A DNA stretch of 64,000 nt, from the NCBI RefSeq assembly GCF_900110125.1, contig NZ_FOCN01000015.1, positions 1 through 64,000 of the forward strand. The letters run 5' to 3'. The stretch comes from Cryobacterium luteum (GTDB lineage Bacteria; Actinomycetota; Actinomycetes; Actinomycetales; Microbacteriaceae). The position numbers and the translations under genes were made by a program. Below are positions 16,857 through 25,586 of the stretch, one piece after another. Every line of letters begins with the position of its first letter. Position 1 is the stretch's first letter. A model generated the notes under the pieces. That model searched no databases, had not been told where the DNA came from, and worked only from the letters and a program-made list of their open reading frames with translations.

Positions 16857-17624
16857 TCAGTCGTGCGGTTCGTCTACCAGCCGGGCCTCGTCGCCAACTG
16901 ACACCGCTCCGGGTTGGATGACGCTGGCATAGACACCGAACATGATGTCGTTCCCCTTCAGGCGATAGCCACCCAGGGATTTCAGCAGGTGAGTTCCCCG
17001 AACGCCGGTTTGCGGGTCGATGTCGATGACCGCGCATCGCGGTATACCTCCCTTGATGAGCAGTCGGGCACCGCCCACTACCAGCTCGCGGCCGGCCCAC
17101 GAATCCTCGATGTGCGCGTCGGCGTCGCCGGTATCGATTGTGAAGGTGGAACGGAAGCGGCGTGTGTCGACGGCTCCGCCGACTTTGTCGGCCAGCCGAT
17201 CGAGTGAGCTGGTCGTGGAGATCGTGATCGGATCGGCGTAGACCACACCTCCCGTGACCAGGCTCCGCGCGAGAACGACGCTGCGCCCCAGCAGACGCGA
17301 GAACTCGCTGGCCCAGGGTCCGTCAACCACCTGCATGGGCGTGCCGCGACCCCAATATTTCAGTTCGATCTGTTGCCCGGTCGGCTCCGGCACGGCCGAG
17401 AATCGCCGTCCGTCGATCTCCACCGAGAGAACTCCAGCGGCCCAATCGGCCTCGCAACCCACCAGCGCGGCATTTTCGACGGTTTTCAGAATCTGTCCGG
17501 TGTGCAGATCAACGACGGCGAAGTCACGGTCCCCGGCGGCACCGTCGTGCCCCAGCTGAACGCTCTGCCGCGGCTGGTGTCGGCCACCTTTCAGGGGCGA
17601 AATACCGATATCTCGAATTTGCAT
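16857..17624 (-). CDS. MOSC-domain protein
   Basis: A 255-residue protein with an N-terminal MOSC beta-barrel (IRDIGISPLKGGRHQPRQSV) and a MOSC domain whose conserved Cys lies in KGGIPRCAVIDIDPQTG (about residue 202). MOSC proteins carry sulfur or bind molybdenum cofactor in mARC/YcbX-type enzymes. It ends with GVYASVIQPGAVSVGDEARL, the usual final strand pair. The ATG at 17624 gives a standard start; an in-frame codon 11 positions upstream would add an unrelated segment. Not in an obvious operon. Confidence 0.85.
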   Translation of the reverse strand: MQIRDIGISPLKGGRHQPRQSVQLGHDGAAGDRDFAVVDLHTGQILKTVENAALVGCEADWAAGVLSVEIDGRRFSAVPEPTGQQIELKYWGRGTPMQVVDGPWASEFSRLLGRSVVLARSLVTGGVVYADPITISTTSSLDRLADKVGGAVDTRRFRSTFTIDTGDADAHIEDSWAGRELVVGGARLLIKGGIPRCAVIDIDPQTGVRGTHLLKSLGGYRLKGNDIMFGVYASVIQPGAVSVGDEARLVDEPHD

Positions 17625-17705
17625 GATGCTGATTACCCTAGCGAGGGGGCGGGGCATCCACTTCTCATGCGTCTCGTCGGCCGACCGGGCGTCGAGTGGC
17701 GGCGA

Positions 17706-17906
17706 TCAAGCACCGATTGAGAGCAGCACGTGGTAGACGACATAGACCGGCCAGACGATAGCCTGCAGCAGTCCCAGGATGACACCCCAGAAGGTGCCGG
17801 TCGACACCGAGACGAAGTAGATCGCCGCGCCGATGTAGGCCAACAGAAACACGAACCCCCACGGGCCATCGCGAACGACCACCCGAGCTCGACTGTTTGT
17901 GGTCAT
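17706..17906 (-). CDS. Small two-helix membrane protein
   Basis: A 66-residue protein: charged N-terminus (TTNSRARVVVRDGPWG) and two hydrophobic helices (about 17-35 and 42-62) rich in aromatic residues. Such small membrane proteins are widely conserved in Microbacteriaceae but have no assigned function. ATG start. It stops 81 bases before the MOSC gene start on the same strand. Confidence 0.6.
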   Translation of the reverse strand: MTTNSRARVVVRDGPWGFVFLLAYIGAAIYFVSVSTGTFWGVILGLLQAIVWPVYVVYHVLLSIGA

Positions 17907-18136
17907 TGCGTCCTCCGTTGATCGTTCTCCGTCACGAAAGACAGTAGTCCTGTCTCGATCCTGGACCCAGCTGGTGTGCGGCCGGCGGCACCCAGAAGGG
18001 CGGTTTCGAAAAAGAACGAGCGTCGCCCCTCTTCCTCGGTCACGTCGAACCCAAGTTGCCCTCCACCCGCAGCTCGGCGCAAACTAGGAGTACCGGATCG
18101 CTACTGAGTCTTCCGCCTGCGGCTGAGGAGCTCACC

Positions 18137-19141
18137 ATGACCGAACCAAACGACGCGCGCGTCGGTCTCTATATCGACTTCGACAACATCGTCATCTCGC
18201 GGTACCAGCAGTTGCACGGGCGAAATGCCTTCCAGCGTGACGGCATCCGCGATTTCAATCGACGTAGCCCGGATGCCGACCCCGAGATCGCCGCTCGGCT
18301 CGCCGCTGCGACGGTTGACTTTAACGCCATCATCGACTTCGCTGCGTCGTTTGGCACCTTGGTGGTCAACCGGGCCTACGCCGACTGGTCGGTTCCGGTC
18401 AATGCGAGTTACCAGCGCCAGCTCATGTCCCGAGCGGTGGATCTGACCCAGCTGTTCACCACCACGACCCGAGGAACCAAGAACGGGGCGGACATCCGTT
18501 TGGCCGTCGACGTGGTCGAAGACCTCTTTCGCCTGCCCGACCTGACCCACGTCATTATCATCGCCGGCGATTCCGACTACATCGCCCTCGCTCAGAAGTC
18601 GAAGCGGCTGGGCCGTTTCGTGGTGGGGATCGGCGTTGCGGGTTCGACGAGCACGTCGCTCGCCGCCGCCTGCGACGAGTTCGAGGACTACGACTCACTG
18701 CCCGGGATCGGTTCGGCCAGCCCGGTCGTCGCAGAGTCCCCGCGCGAGAGCCGCAAGGCCGCCGAACCGGCTCCTGCCAAGGTCGACCCGGTTGTCAGTC
18801 CGGCCCGAAGGCTCACCACGATTCCTATGTTCTCGCACACCGAAGACGCGCAATACGACGAGCCGGAGCTTGGCGATGACATCGACCCGCAAACTCTGGC
18901 CACGGACCTCCTGGTGCGTGCCCTGCAGATCGGTCACGCCAAGGGAGATGCCGACGAGTGGCTCAATACAGGCACGATCAAGAACCAGATGCGCCGCATG
19001 GACCCATCGTTCAACGAAAAACCCCTTGGCTTTCGTTCCTTCACCGACTTTCTCGCCTCACGCAGCGACCAGGCAGAGCTGAAGGAAGATGGCCCGCACC
19101 GGCTGATCCGGCTGCGCCCCGAAGCAGGAAGTCGGCGCTAA
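18137..19141 (+). CDS. NYN-domain ribonuclease-like protein with OST-HTH/LOTUS domain
   Basis: A 334-residue protein. Residues 8-190 form a NYN (PIN-like) domain with acidic residues placed for metal-dependent RNA cleavage: VGLYIDFDN, GADIRLAVDVVEDL and IIIAGDSDYIAL. A Pro/Ala-rich linker follows (about 195-245), then a C-terminal OST-HTH/LOTUS-type domain (about 258-330: ATDLLVRALQIGH ... PLGFRSFTDFLASR), thought to bind RNA. The ATG at 18137 has GAGGAG upstream; a longer reading frame upstream has no support. It overlaps the convergent membrane gene by four bases at the stop. Confidence 0.85.
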   Translation: MTEPNDARVGLYIDFDNIVISRYQQLHGRNAFQRDGIRDFNRRSPDADPEIAARLAAATVDFNAIIDFAASFGTLVVNRAYADWSVPVNASYQRQLMSRAVDLTQLFTTTTRGTKNGADIRLAVDVVEDLFRLPDLTHVIIIAGDSDYIALAQKSKRLGRFVVGIGVAGSTSTSLAAACDEFEDYDSLPGIGSASPVVAESPRESRKAAEPAPAKVDPVVSPARRLTTIPMFSHTEDAQYDEPELGDDIDPQTLATDLLVRALQIGHAKGDADEWLNTGTIKNQMRRMDPSFNEKPLGFRSFTDFLASRSDQAELKEDGPHRLIRLRPEAGSRR

Positions 19142-19878
19142 GCAGTCACTTGACGCCGCGCAGCGGATCGGCGACGAGAGCGCTCTGCCATCCCTGCCGC
19201 TACGAGCATCGCCACGCCTGCCGCGGCCGTCGACACGGCGACGATGGTCTCGGTGAAGGGAGTCGTGTCGTGCGACTGATAGCCCAGAAGGGCCGGAGCA
19301 ATCTGGAAAGTGGCGACGATATAGCCCGGCAAGGTGACGCCGAGCAGCAAGAGGCACGCAACGGATGACGCCCATGACACACGCAGCCAGCGCACGCTCA
19401 AGGCGATCAAACCCGCGAACCCTATCAAGCTCAGCAGCATCTGCACCGGCAGGAATTGCAGCGGGGACGGAACACCCATGAGGCCCGAAACGAGGGCGTG
19501 CATGCCGGTGATGCCAAAGGATGCTGCGGTGGCGACGGTGAGCATCCGCTCAAAGCCACTGTCGCGACTCGCGGCTGATCGCGCCAGGGCTCTGATGCCC
19601 AGCGCCAGCAGCAGAAGACCCAAACCGAAGAATTGCGCGGTCGTGCCGAGGTTTTCCCACGGGTCAGCGGGGTAGGAGTAGTCGAAACGGTGGTCTTCAA
19701 TCGAGATGTCGGTGCGCGTCCATGAGCCGGTGAGCACGACCCACCGTTCCAGCGAGGCGACAAGCTGCAGCGCGGCCGCTGCAAGAAACAGCCCGGCCGC
19801 GGCGAGCGACCAGCGGACCGAAACACGACGGGCGCGAACGATCGGGGCGGGGTGATCGGTGCGTGCGATGGCTACCAT
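19138..19878 (-). CDS. Multi-pass membrane protein of unknown function
   Basis: A 246-residue protein with about six hydrophobic segments: an N-terminal helix (about 25-45), an extracellular-looking loop with several Trp/Tyr (SWTRTDISIEDHRFDYSYPADPWE), then five more helices to residue 232. Basic tail (RSRRRSAARRQVTA). No known family recognised. ATG start; convergent with the NYN gene. Confidence 0.7.
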   Translation of the reverse strand: MVAIARTDHPAPIVRARRVSVRWSLAAAGLFLAAAALQLVASLERWVVLTGSWTRTDISIEDHRFDYSYPADPWENLGTTAQFFGLGLLLLALGIRALARSAASRDSGFERMLTVATAASFGITGMHALVSGLMGVPSPLQFLPVQMLLSLIGFAGLIALSVRWLRVSWASSVACLLLLGVTLPGYIVATFQIAPALLGYQSHDTTPFTETIVAVSTAAAGVAMLVAAGMAERSRRRSAARRQVTA

Positions 19879-20129
19879 GCGATCAGAGTAGCAACAGGGT
19901 TACGTGAATCTAAGCGTGAGGGCGTTATTGCCGCCTCGTCTCACGAGAGCCTTATCGTCGCCGGACCCGTCGCGACGCAACCAACGAACCAGGTCAGCAC
20001 GCAGGCCGCGGCAATACCAGGGCGATCGTCGGTGCCCTTTCATGTGTTCATCGGTCCTCTCATAAGGCGGTAAGCTCTTACAGTTGTCTTCCGCAGGTTT
20101 CGAATCTTGGAATCGCTGTGCGGAAGCGG

Positions 20130-20206
<77 letters not shown>

Positions 20207-20208
20207 AA

Positions 20209-20242
20209 AGTCCCGGAAACTCAAGGGTTTCCGGGACTTTTT
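20209..20242 (+). terminator. Terminator after tRNA-Pro
   Basis: A 12-bp perfect stem (AGTCCCGGAAAC/GTTTCCGGGACT), 6-base loop and a TTTTT run directly follow the tRNA. A similar AGTCCCGG hairpin follows attR, so both junctions keep a terminator behind the tRNA end. Confidence 0.88.
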
Positions 20243-20258
20243 AGGTTAAAGATTTGAT

Positions 20259-20268
20259 TAAGTCATCA
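20259..20268 (+). repeat. Left inner-end motif TAAGTCATCA (putative integrase/excisionase arm site)
   Basis: TAAGTCATCA lies 54 bases inside attL, followed by another CATCAC. The same 10-mer occurs inverted at 37373-37382, 99 bases inside attR. Mirror-image short motifs near both ends are what arm-type recombinase sites look like. Confidence 0.5.
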
Positions 20269-20383
20269 CTACCCCATCACTTTCAGCGTTCCAGAGCCGG
20301 TGACTCGGCCTTCTCGTGCGAGTCGCTGTCGTCGGTTTCGGTACCTCCCGATTGTCCGGGATTGTCGTGCACACCTTCTGGGC

Positions 20384-20641
20384 ATGAGTATCCACGACGA
20401 CAAGCTGACCTCCCTTCCCACCGACGGCTGGGGGCTCGAACCCCTGATGGACGTTGCCGAGCTGGCGGCCTACCTGGGCATCCCCATCTCCACCGTCTAC
20501 GACTGGCGGGTGCACGGCAAAGGCCCCACGGCCTACCGGTTCGGCAAGCACCTGAAGTTCGCGATCTCCGATGTGCGAGCCTGGATCGCCCAGCAGCGGG
20601 AGCCCTCCCCCAGCGAGCCCAGGCGCACCGATCGGCGGTGA
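20384..20641 (+). CDS. Excisionase-like helix-turn-helix protein
   Basis: An 85-residue protein with a MerR/excisionase-type winged helix: EPLMDVAELAAYLGIPISTV-YDWRVHGKGPTAYRFGKHLKF (residues 17-57) ending in the wing SDVRAWIAQQ. It probably acts as recombination directionality factor or regulator for the integrase, whose gene starts six bases after its stop. The ATG at 20384 begins the conserved part; an upstream extension is not supported. Confidence 0.82.
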   Translation: MSIHDDKLTSLPTDGWGLEPLMDVAELAAYLGIPISTVYDWRVHGKGPTAYRFGKHLKFAISDVRAWIAQQREPSPSEPRRTDRR

Positions 20642-20647
20642 GCTGAG

Positions 20648-21835
20648 ATGGCCCGGCAACGGTTGACGATCGGCACCTTCGGTGACATCAACACCCGCCA
20701 GACACCGACCGGCCGGTACGAGGCGAGAACCCGCTACCGGGACTGGGACGGCCACGCGCGCCTGGTGCAAGCCACCGGTGCCACGGCCAACGCCGCCAAG
20801 CGGGCGTTGAAGGCCAAGCTCGCCGACCGGGACCTGTTCCAACCCGCCGACACGGCGCTGACGCCCGACAGCCTGTTCAAAGACCTGGTGACGTACTGGC
20901 TGGAAGACATCGACCTGGAGGATCGGATCTCCCGAACCACGCGCAACCTGTACGAGCGCAACATGCGCACCCTGGTGTCACCGAGCTTTGACAACTTGGC
21001 GCTGCGGGAGATCGGCGTGGCCCGGTGCGACAAATTCATCAAGCAGCTCGCGAAGCTCTCCTACAGCCGGGCCAAACAGGCCCGAGTCGTGTTGCGGCTG
21101 GCATTGGAACTGGCGGTGCGGCACGAGGTACTCCCCCGCAACCCAATGGACCACGTCGCCCGCCTCCACCGCGAGCCGCACGTGCCCAATGCCCTCACCG
21201 CCCCAGAGGTGAACGTCATCCGCGCGGCGATCGCGCACTGGGAGAGCGCCGCCAACCATATCTCTGGCCCCAAACCCGATGGCCAGCTCGGCGCGATCAT
21301 CGAGGTGATGCTCGGCACCTCGGCCCGCATCGGTGAGGTTCTCGCCATCCGACGCCGGGACATTGACATCACCAGTGCCGTGCCCTCCATTCGCCTGGCC
21401 GGAACCATCGTCAGTCGCAACGGCGAACTGACTTTCCGGCAAGACCATCCCAAAACCGCGAAGTCCACGCGTGTTGTGGCACTTCCCACTTTCACCGCTG
21501 ACGCCGTACGCCGGCGGCTCGCCAAAGTCGGGAGTCTGGGCCTGGATGGGCTGCTGTTTCAGTCCCGCGACGGCACTCCGTTGACGACCGCGAACGTGCG
21601 CCGTCAGTTGCGACAGGTACTCGAGGGAGCGGGCATCAACGGAGTAACACCGCACATGTTCCGCCGCACGGTCGCCACCGCGGTCAACACCAACGCCAGC
21701 ATCGAACTCGCCGCCGAGCTGCTTGGCCACACGGACACAAGGGTCACGGTGATGCATTACATCCAACGCAGCGAGCTGGTGAACCCCGCCACCGCCGCGC
21801 TGCTCGACCGCGCGTTCAAAAAAGATGAGGAGTGA
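20648..21835 (+). CDS. int: Tyrosine recombinase / integrase
   Basis: A 395-residue site-specific recombinase. N-terminal arm-binding region (1-60), SAM-like core-binding domain (about 65-160) and catalytic domain with the full set of active residues: Arg227 (TSARIGEVLAIRRRDID), His336 and Arg339 (PHMFRRTVAT), His361 (ELLGHTDTRVT) and nucleophile Tyr371 (VMHYIQ). It should catalyse integration and excision of the element at tRNA-Pro. ATG start six bases after the excisionase-like gene. Confidence 0.93.
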   Translation: MARQRLTIGTFGDINTRQTPTGRYEARTRYRDWDGHARLVQATGATANAAKRALKAKLADRDLFQPADTALTPDSLFKDLVTYWLEDIDLEDRISRTTRNLYERNMRTLVSPSFDNLALREIGVARCDKFIKQLAKLSYSRAKQARVVLRLALELAVRHEVLPRNPMDHVARLHREPHVPNALTAPEVNVIRAAIAHWESAANHISGPKPDGQLGAIIEVMLGTSARIGEVLAIRRRDIDITSAVPSIRLAGTIVSRNGELTFRQDHPKTAKSTRVVALPTFTADAVRRRLAKVGSLGLDGLLFQSRDGTPLTTANVRRQLRQVLEGAGINGVTPHMFRRTVATAVNTNASIELAAELLGHTDTRVTVMHYIQRSELVNPATAALLDRAFKKDEE

Positions 21836-21840
21836 GCACG

Positions 21841-22002
21841 GTGCTGCCACGGTGGCAGCACGGCTTGATCTGGGTTTTCTGCAAGTCATGCCACAAGCTG
21901 CCCAACCGCCGCCGAAGATGTCGACCGGAGCTTGGCAAGAGTTGCCGACTGGAATGCGGTGGTGCCACGGTGGCACAACCGTCTGATCTGGAGTTTTGTC
22001 GA
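21841..22002 (+). repeat. Two copies of a TGCCACGGTGGCA palindrome with similar 3' flanks
   Basis: TGCCACGGTGGCA occurs at 21845-21857, extended to 10-bp arms GTGCTGCCAC-G-GTGGCAGCAC, and at 21963-21975, 118 bases apart. Both copies are followed by a related flank, TTGATCTGGGTTTT and CTGATCTGGAGTTTT. They fill the 285 bases after the integrase, where no convincing gene is present. They may be protein-binding sites or a decayed duplication. Confidence 0.6.
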
Positions 22003-22121
22003 ATCCGTGTTCACGTTCGTTCCGGTACCCAGGGTGCCTGCTAGAACTATCCTCAGTAATACACCGAAATTTGAGCATGCGCAATCGTCTTTTGGCCGCG
22101 TGGAAGGAATAGCATCTCGCC

Positions 22122-22265
22122 ATGGACAGCACCGAGAGCGAAGTTCAGAAGGCAGCGGAAGGTGCTGCGGTGTCGGGAGATGCTGCGTGGGCGTTGCCTG
22201 AAGCTATAACTGGCCGAGCGAGCCCCGCGAAAGCGGCCGTCGGCGACAAGCCCGTCTCCGCCTAA
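22122..22265 (+). CDS. Small open reading frame, doubtful
   Basis: Forty-seven codons, MDSTESEVQKAAEGAAVSG... to KPVSA, with a GGAAGGA stretch about 16 bases upstream. It is Ala/Glu-rich and has no known relatives that I recognise. It lies directly before a DUF1801 remnant in another frame and could be the altered start of that gene. Confidence 0.25.
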   Translation: MDSTESEVQKAAEGAAVSGDAAWALPEAITGRASPAKAAVGDKPVSA

Positions 22266-22326
22266 ATCGCCAGCCTTCCGCAGCCGCAGCGCCGCCGCCA
22301 AAACACTGCCCAACGTCAAGCGCTCT

Positions 22327-22581
22327 GTGAAGTGGGGCATGGCCTACTGCGGAGTAGGCGACGGGTGGTGCTTCAGCAGCGGCGGCTTCGCCGGCCACGT
22401 CAAGCTCATGTTCATCAACGGCGCGGCTCTCAAACCGGTACCGCCGGTGACACCGGTAGGGATGGGCAAGTCAACGCGGGGTCTGGAGCTCGAGTCCGTG
22501 GGCGACTTGGACGAAAACGAGATAGCGGCGTGGATGACGCAAGTCGCGTCTGTGCCGGGAATCGGAGGCAAGAAAAAGTGA
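22327..22581 (+). pseudogene. 5'-truncated DUF1801 family remnant
   Basis: Eighty-four residues, KWGMAYCGVGDGWCFSSGGF then GHVKLMFINGAALKPVPP and ending GDLDENEIAAWMTQVASVPG, match the C-terminal two thirds of DUF1801 (YdhG-like) proteins of about 130-150 residues. In-frame reading upstream (LPNVKRSV) continues the family pattern for only a few residues before a run of Ser/Pro/Arg codons and a stop, so the N-terminal part is lost or frameshifted. The nominal GTG is an internal Val position. Function of intact members is unknown. Confidence 0.6.
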
Positions 22582-22781
22582 TGCCGAAGCTTGTCGCGTC
22601 GGCCAGAGTTCGTCCGCGACGTAAGACACGTGTGTCGAGCCATCTCCCGAAATTACCGGGAGCGGCCGCGGCGGTACTGGGCCGACCTCTGCCCATTGCG
22701 AAAATCGAATTGGTGGGCGGGCCATGCGCGAGTCACTTCCACCTGTCGTAGCGCCGTCAGCGGAATCGGTGCCGCTGGCAC

Positions 22782-23021
22782 CTAGTGCACTGTCTGGCGG
22801 CCATCAAAGTCTGGTCCCAGACCTTCTCGGAAATCTGCAAACGTTCCTCGATCAACCTCATCCATCGACGCGTGCGATCCGATCATGAAGCACCACCGGG
22901 ACACGGCCTGGCTTAGTTGGTCGACTGTCAGGCCCGGCATGATGCGGATGAGTTCCTCCGCGCGCCGCTTGCGCCGTTCGTCATCCTGAAAATCACTGTC
23001 GGTCTTATAGTCAAAGCCCAT
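22782..23021 (-). CDS. Small hypothetical protein
   Basis: Seventy-nine residues, MGFDYKTDSDFQDDERRKRR then helical sequence (AEELIRIMPGLTVDQLSQAVSRW) and an acidic end. No known family, no membrane segment. The ATG at 23021 lacks a clear ribosome binding site; GTG 23027 is an alternative. It is the only gene on the minus strand in this part of the element and may be a small regulator or a chance reading frame. Confidence 0.4.
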   Translation of the reverse strand: MGFDYKTDSDFQDDERRKRRAEELIRIMPGLTVDQLSQAVSRWCFMIGSHASMDEVDRGTFADFREGLGPDFDGRQTVH

Positions 23022-23027
23022 ACGCAC

Positions 23028-23331
23028 ACAGTAACGGGGGGTATGCCCTGAGCTCGGGAATTTGGACTACCTGTCATAGGAGGTGTATCGGCGCGAAAGT
23101 ACTTGGCCGCCACCACCACGGTCACATCGCCGACCACCTCGGTAGCGTTGGATTGAACTAGCGAACGATCAGCAATGTAAAAGAAGAAGCTCGTGTCATC
23201 CACAGCGCGAACTGCGGCCCCGCACTCCGGCATCGCCGAAGATGCCATAGTTATACTGTGCGAACGAGAAGCGATGTCCGGGGAGAATTTCTTTGGGCAC
23301 CCGGTGAGGATTCGCACGGAGGAGCTGTCTC
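23028..23331. other. Intergenic stretch before the HEPN-like operon
   Basis: Three hundred bases with no convincing gene. The last bases (ACGGAGGAGCTGTCTC) provide a strong ribosome binding site for the TTG start at 23332. A promoter is expected here but no box stands out. Confidence 0.4.
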
Positions 23332-23991
23332 TTGAGCTTCCTTTCACATTTCACTGAAAACGAAATGCTCACCTTAACCCGATCAATACATAGGTCCATT
23401 CTTAGCGCTGGATACCCGGGAATCCAGGACTTGTCCGAGGAAAGCGCCTTGGGCTTTGTTCGCTACTTCATCGAGCAACATCCCGACGTGATAATCGAGA
23501 AGTTTTCTTTTGCGACTTCGTACACCGTCGAAATTCTTGAACAAGCACGAAAGTTTGCTGAGGACGAAAAGTTTGAGTTCGCGTCCATGTTTTACTCGAC
23601 ATGGATCGAACACACACTTAACGCTCTGATCGCAGCTGAGCTGCGGTTTCAGGGAAAGGCCGACGGCGAAATCGAGTCAGTCATTCGAGCCAATTCCCTC
23701 AAGAAGAAGATGACTTCCGGCTGGATTTCTGTGTTCGCGGCATCTTTTGGACTCTCGAAAGAACTAGTCGAAAGGATCCTTCGCTTAGCTGAAGTTCGGA
23801 ACGAGTTCGCTCATTACAAATGGCGGGCCTCTCAAGCGCAGGACCCAGTCGAGCTTCACGACGACGCGCGCACTGCCATCGGGGTAGCTGAGTCTGTGGT
23901 CGGTGACCTATCCAGGATTGTGGATGCTTACACGCATCGTCATGCTCAAGTAGATAGGAGGGGGATTGAAGGTGAATGCAATGCCCCGTAA
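23332..23991 (+). CDS. HEPN-like protein with R-x4-H motif
   Basis: A 219-residue, mostly helical soluble protein. Residues 64-185 look like a HEPN domain: a helix around MFYSTWIEHTLNALIAAELR, then the putative RNase motif RNEFAH at 156-161 (R-x4-H) in EVRNEFAHYKW. HEPN domains with this motif are metal-independent RNases in many toxin and abortive-infection systems; similar sequences also occur as inactive helpers. TTG start preceded by GGAGGAG eight bases upstream. It overlaps the next gene by 26 bases, so the two form a coupled pair. The gene is visibly less GC-rich than flanking chromosomal genes. Confidence 0.65.
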   Translation: MSFLSHFTENEMLTLTRSIHRSILSAGYPGIQDLSEESALGFVRYFIEQHPDVIIEKFSFATSYTVEILEQARKFAEDEKFEFASMFYSTWIEHTLNALIAAELRFQGKADGEIESVIRANSLKKKMTSGWISVFAASFGLSKELVERILRLAEVRNEFAHYKWRASQAQDPVELHDDARTAIGVAESVVGDLSRIVDAYTHRHAQVDRRGIEGECNAP

Positions 23992-25180
23992 AGGACGTGG
24001 TGTGCCCCACTCGTTACACGATTGGATCCCGGATCGCCATCTCGGCGTCGCCGCAACGCTGTCACACGCCGACGAGTTGGTCGGACAGATCGGTGATCTG
24101 CTCTTCGACTACCAGACGCTACCCGGGGGCATTATCTCCCTGAGGGAGGTACTGACGGGCTCCTACAGTAGGACCGTGGTGGAACAGCTGGCTCCTATCC
24201 CGCGCAAGATACCGCTGCTGGTTGCTGACGCTCTGGTAGCGCTGAGGGCAGCGCTCGAGCATGCGCTGTTCACTGAGGTCGAGTTCTTGGACGGTGCGCT
24301 CGACGAGAAGGCGGCCAGGCTCGTCGAGATGCCCGCGTCAGACACCTACGAGAAGTTCGACGAGTGGACGAAGAAGCGAGTCCGCAATGGCCCGCCGTCG
24401 CTAAGAGCTGGTAGCGAGCTCATGCGACGGATTGATGGGCTGCAGCCGTTCCACCGCACGGGCGCCCCTCAGGCGCATCCTCTTGCTCGACTCGTGCTTC
24501 ACACGAACCACGCGAAGCACAGGACACCCGCAATCACTTCGGTCCGCTTGGCCGCCCTGTACCGCGACGATCAAATGCCCCATTCGGTGCGCGACCTGAG
24601 TCCGCGACCTGAGGAGCCGCTGCGCGTCGGAGACGTCATCGCGGAAACCCCTCTCGGCGCTCGGGTCCCAGTCACGCTATTTCCAACGATTGGGATCAAC
24701 CGGCCGGGTTCGGATCGGTGGCCGGTGCTCATCCAGGAGCTCGATGAAATCTCCCACTGGGTGCGCACCCAGGCCGTGCCACGCCTCATCACCGGCGGGG
24801 AGCCACCCGAGCCCGCGCTCCCGACTCGTTACGAGATCTCAAGCGGCCACTTTGACGAACGCAGCGCAATATCTGCGGGGTCGACGACATCGGCAGCGGA
24901 GCGCCAGAAGCAGCACGTGAGTGCGGCGACGTGCCGCATCAACCTTGTCGACGTCCTGAGCAAGCTTGAGGGCTCTCCGAGTACTCCCGCGATCATGGCG
25001 TGGCTGGCCGAACTCTCCGACGGGGAGGTGCTCACTAGGATGTACCGAATAAAACCGACCCACAACTACGACCCGAATATCGTGCTTCGCAACCTGGAGG
25101 TGTTGGAGGGCCTGCGTGTCGAGGCTGAGTCGTTCGCCTGTGACTACACGCAGCCCGTGCCACGTCCCGGCGCTGAGTGA
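23966..25180 (+). CDS. Uncharacterised protein, possible second HEPN-like partner
   Basis: A 404-residue soluble protein. The N-terminal third is helical and contains LVADALVALRAALEHALF, with RAALEH at 94-99 matching R-x4-H in the setting (NLR-x-x-L-D/E-H) seen in many uncharacterised HEPN-like proteins. The middle and C-terminal parts (about 180-390) mix strands and helices and match no family I know. TTG 23966 or GTG 23972 start, just after AGGAGG. The 26-base overlap with the HEPN-like gene implies joint function. Could be an RNase, a sensor or an antitoxin-like partner; not decidable by eye. Confidence 0.55.
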   Translation: MKVNAMPRKGRGVPHSLHDWIPDRHLGVAATLSHADELVGQIGDLLFDYQTLPGGIISLREVLTGSYSRTVVEQLAPIPRKIPLLVADALVALRAALEHALFTEVEFLDGALDEKAARLVEMPASDTYEKFDEWTKKRVRNGPPSLRAGSELMRRIDGLQPFHRTGAPQAHPLARLVLHTNHAKHRTPAITSVRLAALYRDDQMPHSVRDLSPRPEEPLRVGDVIAETPLGARVPVTLFPTIGINRPGSDRWPVLIQELDEISHWVRTQAVPRLITGGEPPEPALPTRYEISSGHFDERSAISAGSTTSAAERQKQHVSAATCRINLVDVLSKLEGSPSTPAIMAWLAELSDGEVLTRMYRIKPTHNYDPNIVLRNLEVLEGLRVEAESFACDYTQPVPRPGAE

Positions 25181-25586
25181 AAGTACCGAGCCTAGGACTG
25201 CGGCAGTTCGAGCCAGCCTGCGGCGACGAACGTCGCAGGAGTTCCCTTCCGTTGGTCGGATGGTTGGTGCGCCGAGACTTAATTTTGAGACGCACATACC
25301 GCCGGTCGCCCAGTGACCGCGTGCGGTGTTAGGACTCCTGGTTGGCGACCGGCATGTCCGATTGCTTCCCGAATTCAAACGTCAAGTTTTTTGAATCACG
25401 TCAGCGGGGGTTAGGAACACCCGCCAAGGGACACATCCGTTGATCAAACACACGTAGCGCGGGAACCTCGTCCCAGCGACCGGGCAGCGCGATGGGTACG
25501 CCATCGGTGTTGGGTGAACCCAGCTCAAAGATTGGTTCCAATCGAGCGAAAAGTACACAACATGCACAATGAGATAGACTTTTGGT
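25181..25586. other. Intergenic stretch before the 1317-aa gene
   Basis: About 400 bases without a supportable gene. Near the end is an A/T-rich part (GCACAATGAGATAGACTTTTGGT) with TAGACT as a possible -10 box about six bases before the ATG at 25587; there is no ribosome binding site, so the next gene may be read from a leaderless message. Confidence 0.4.

Noticed and set aside
21832..22044. 70-codon frame overlapping the integrase stop
   Set aside because: It reads through both palindromes, has many Arg/Cys and no family resemblance; more likely non-coding repeat DNA.
23966..25180. Idea that the 404-aa protein is an MNT-type nucleotidyltransferase partner of the HEPN gene
   Set aside because: No G-S-x(n)-D-x-D nucleotidyltransferase motif is present anywhere in it.
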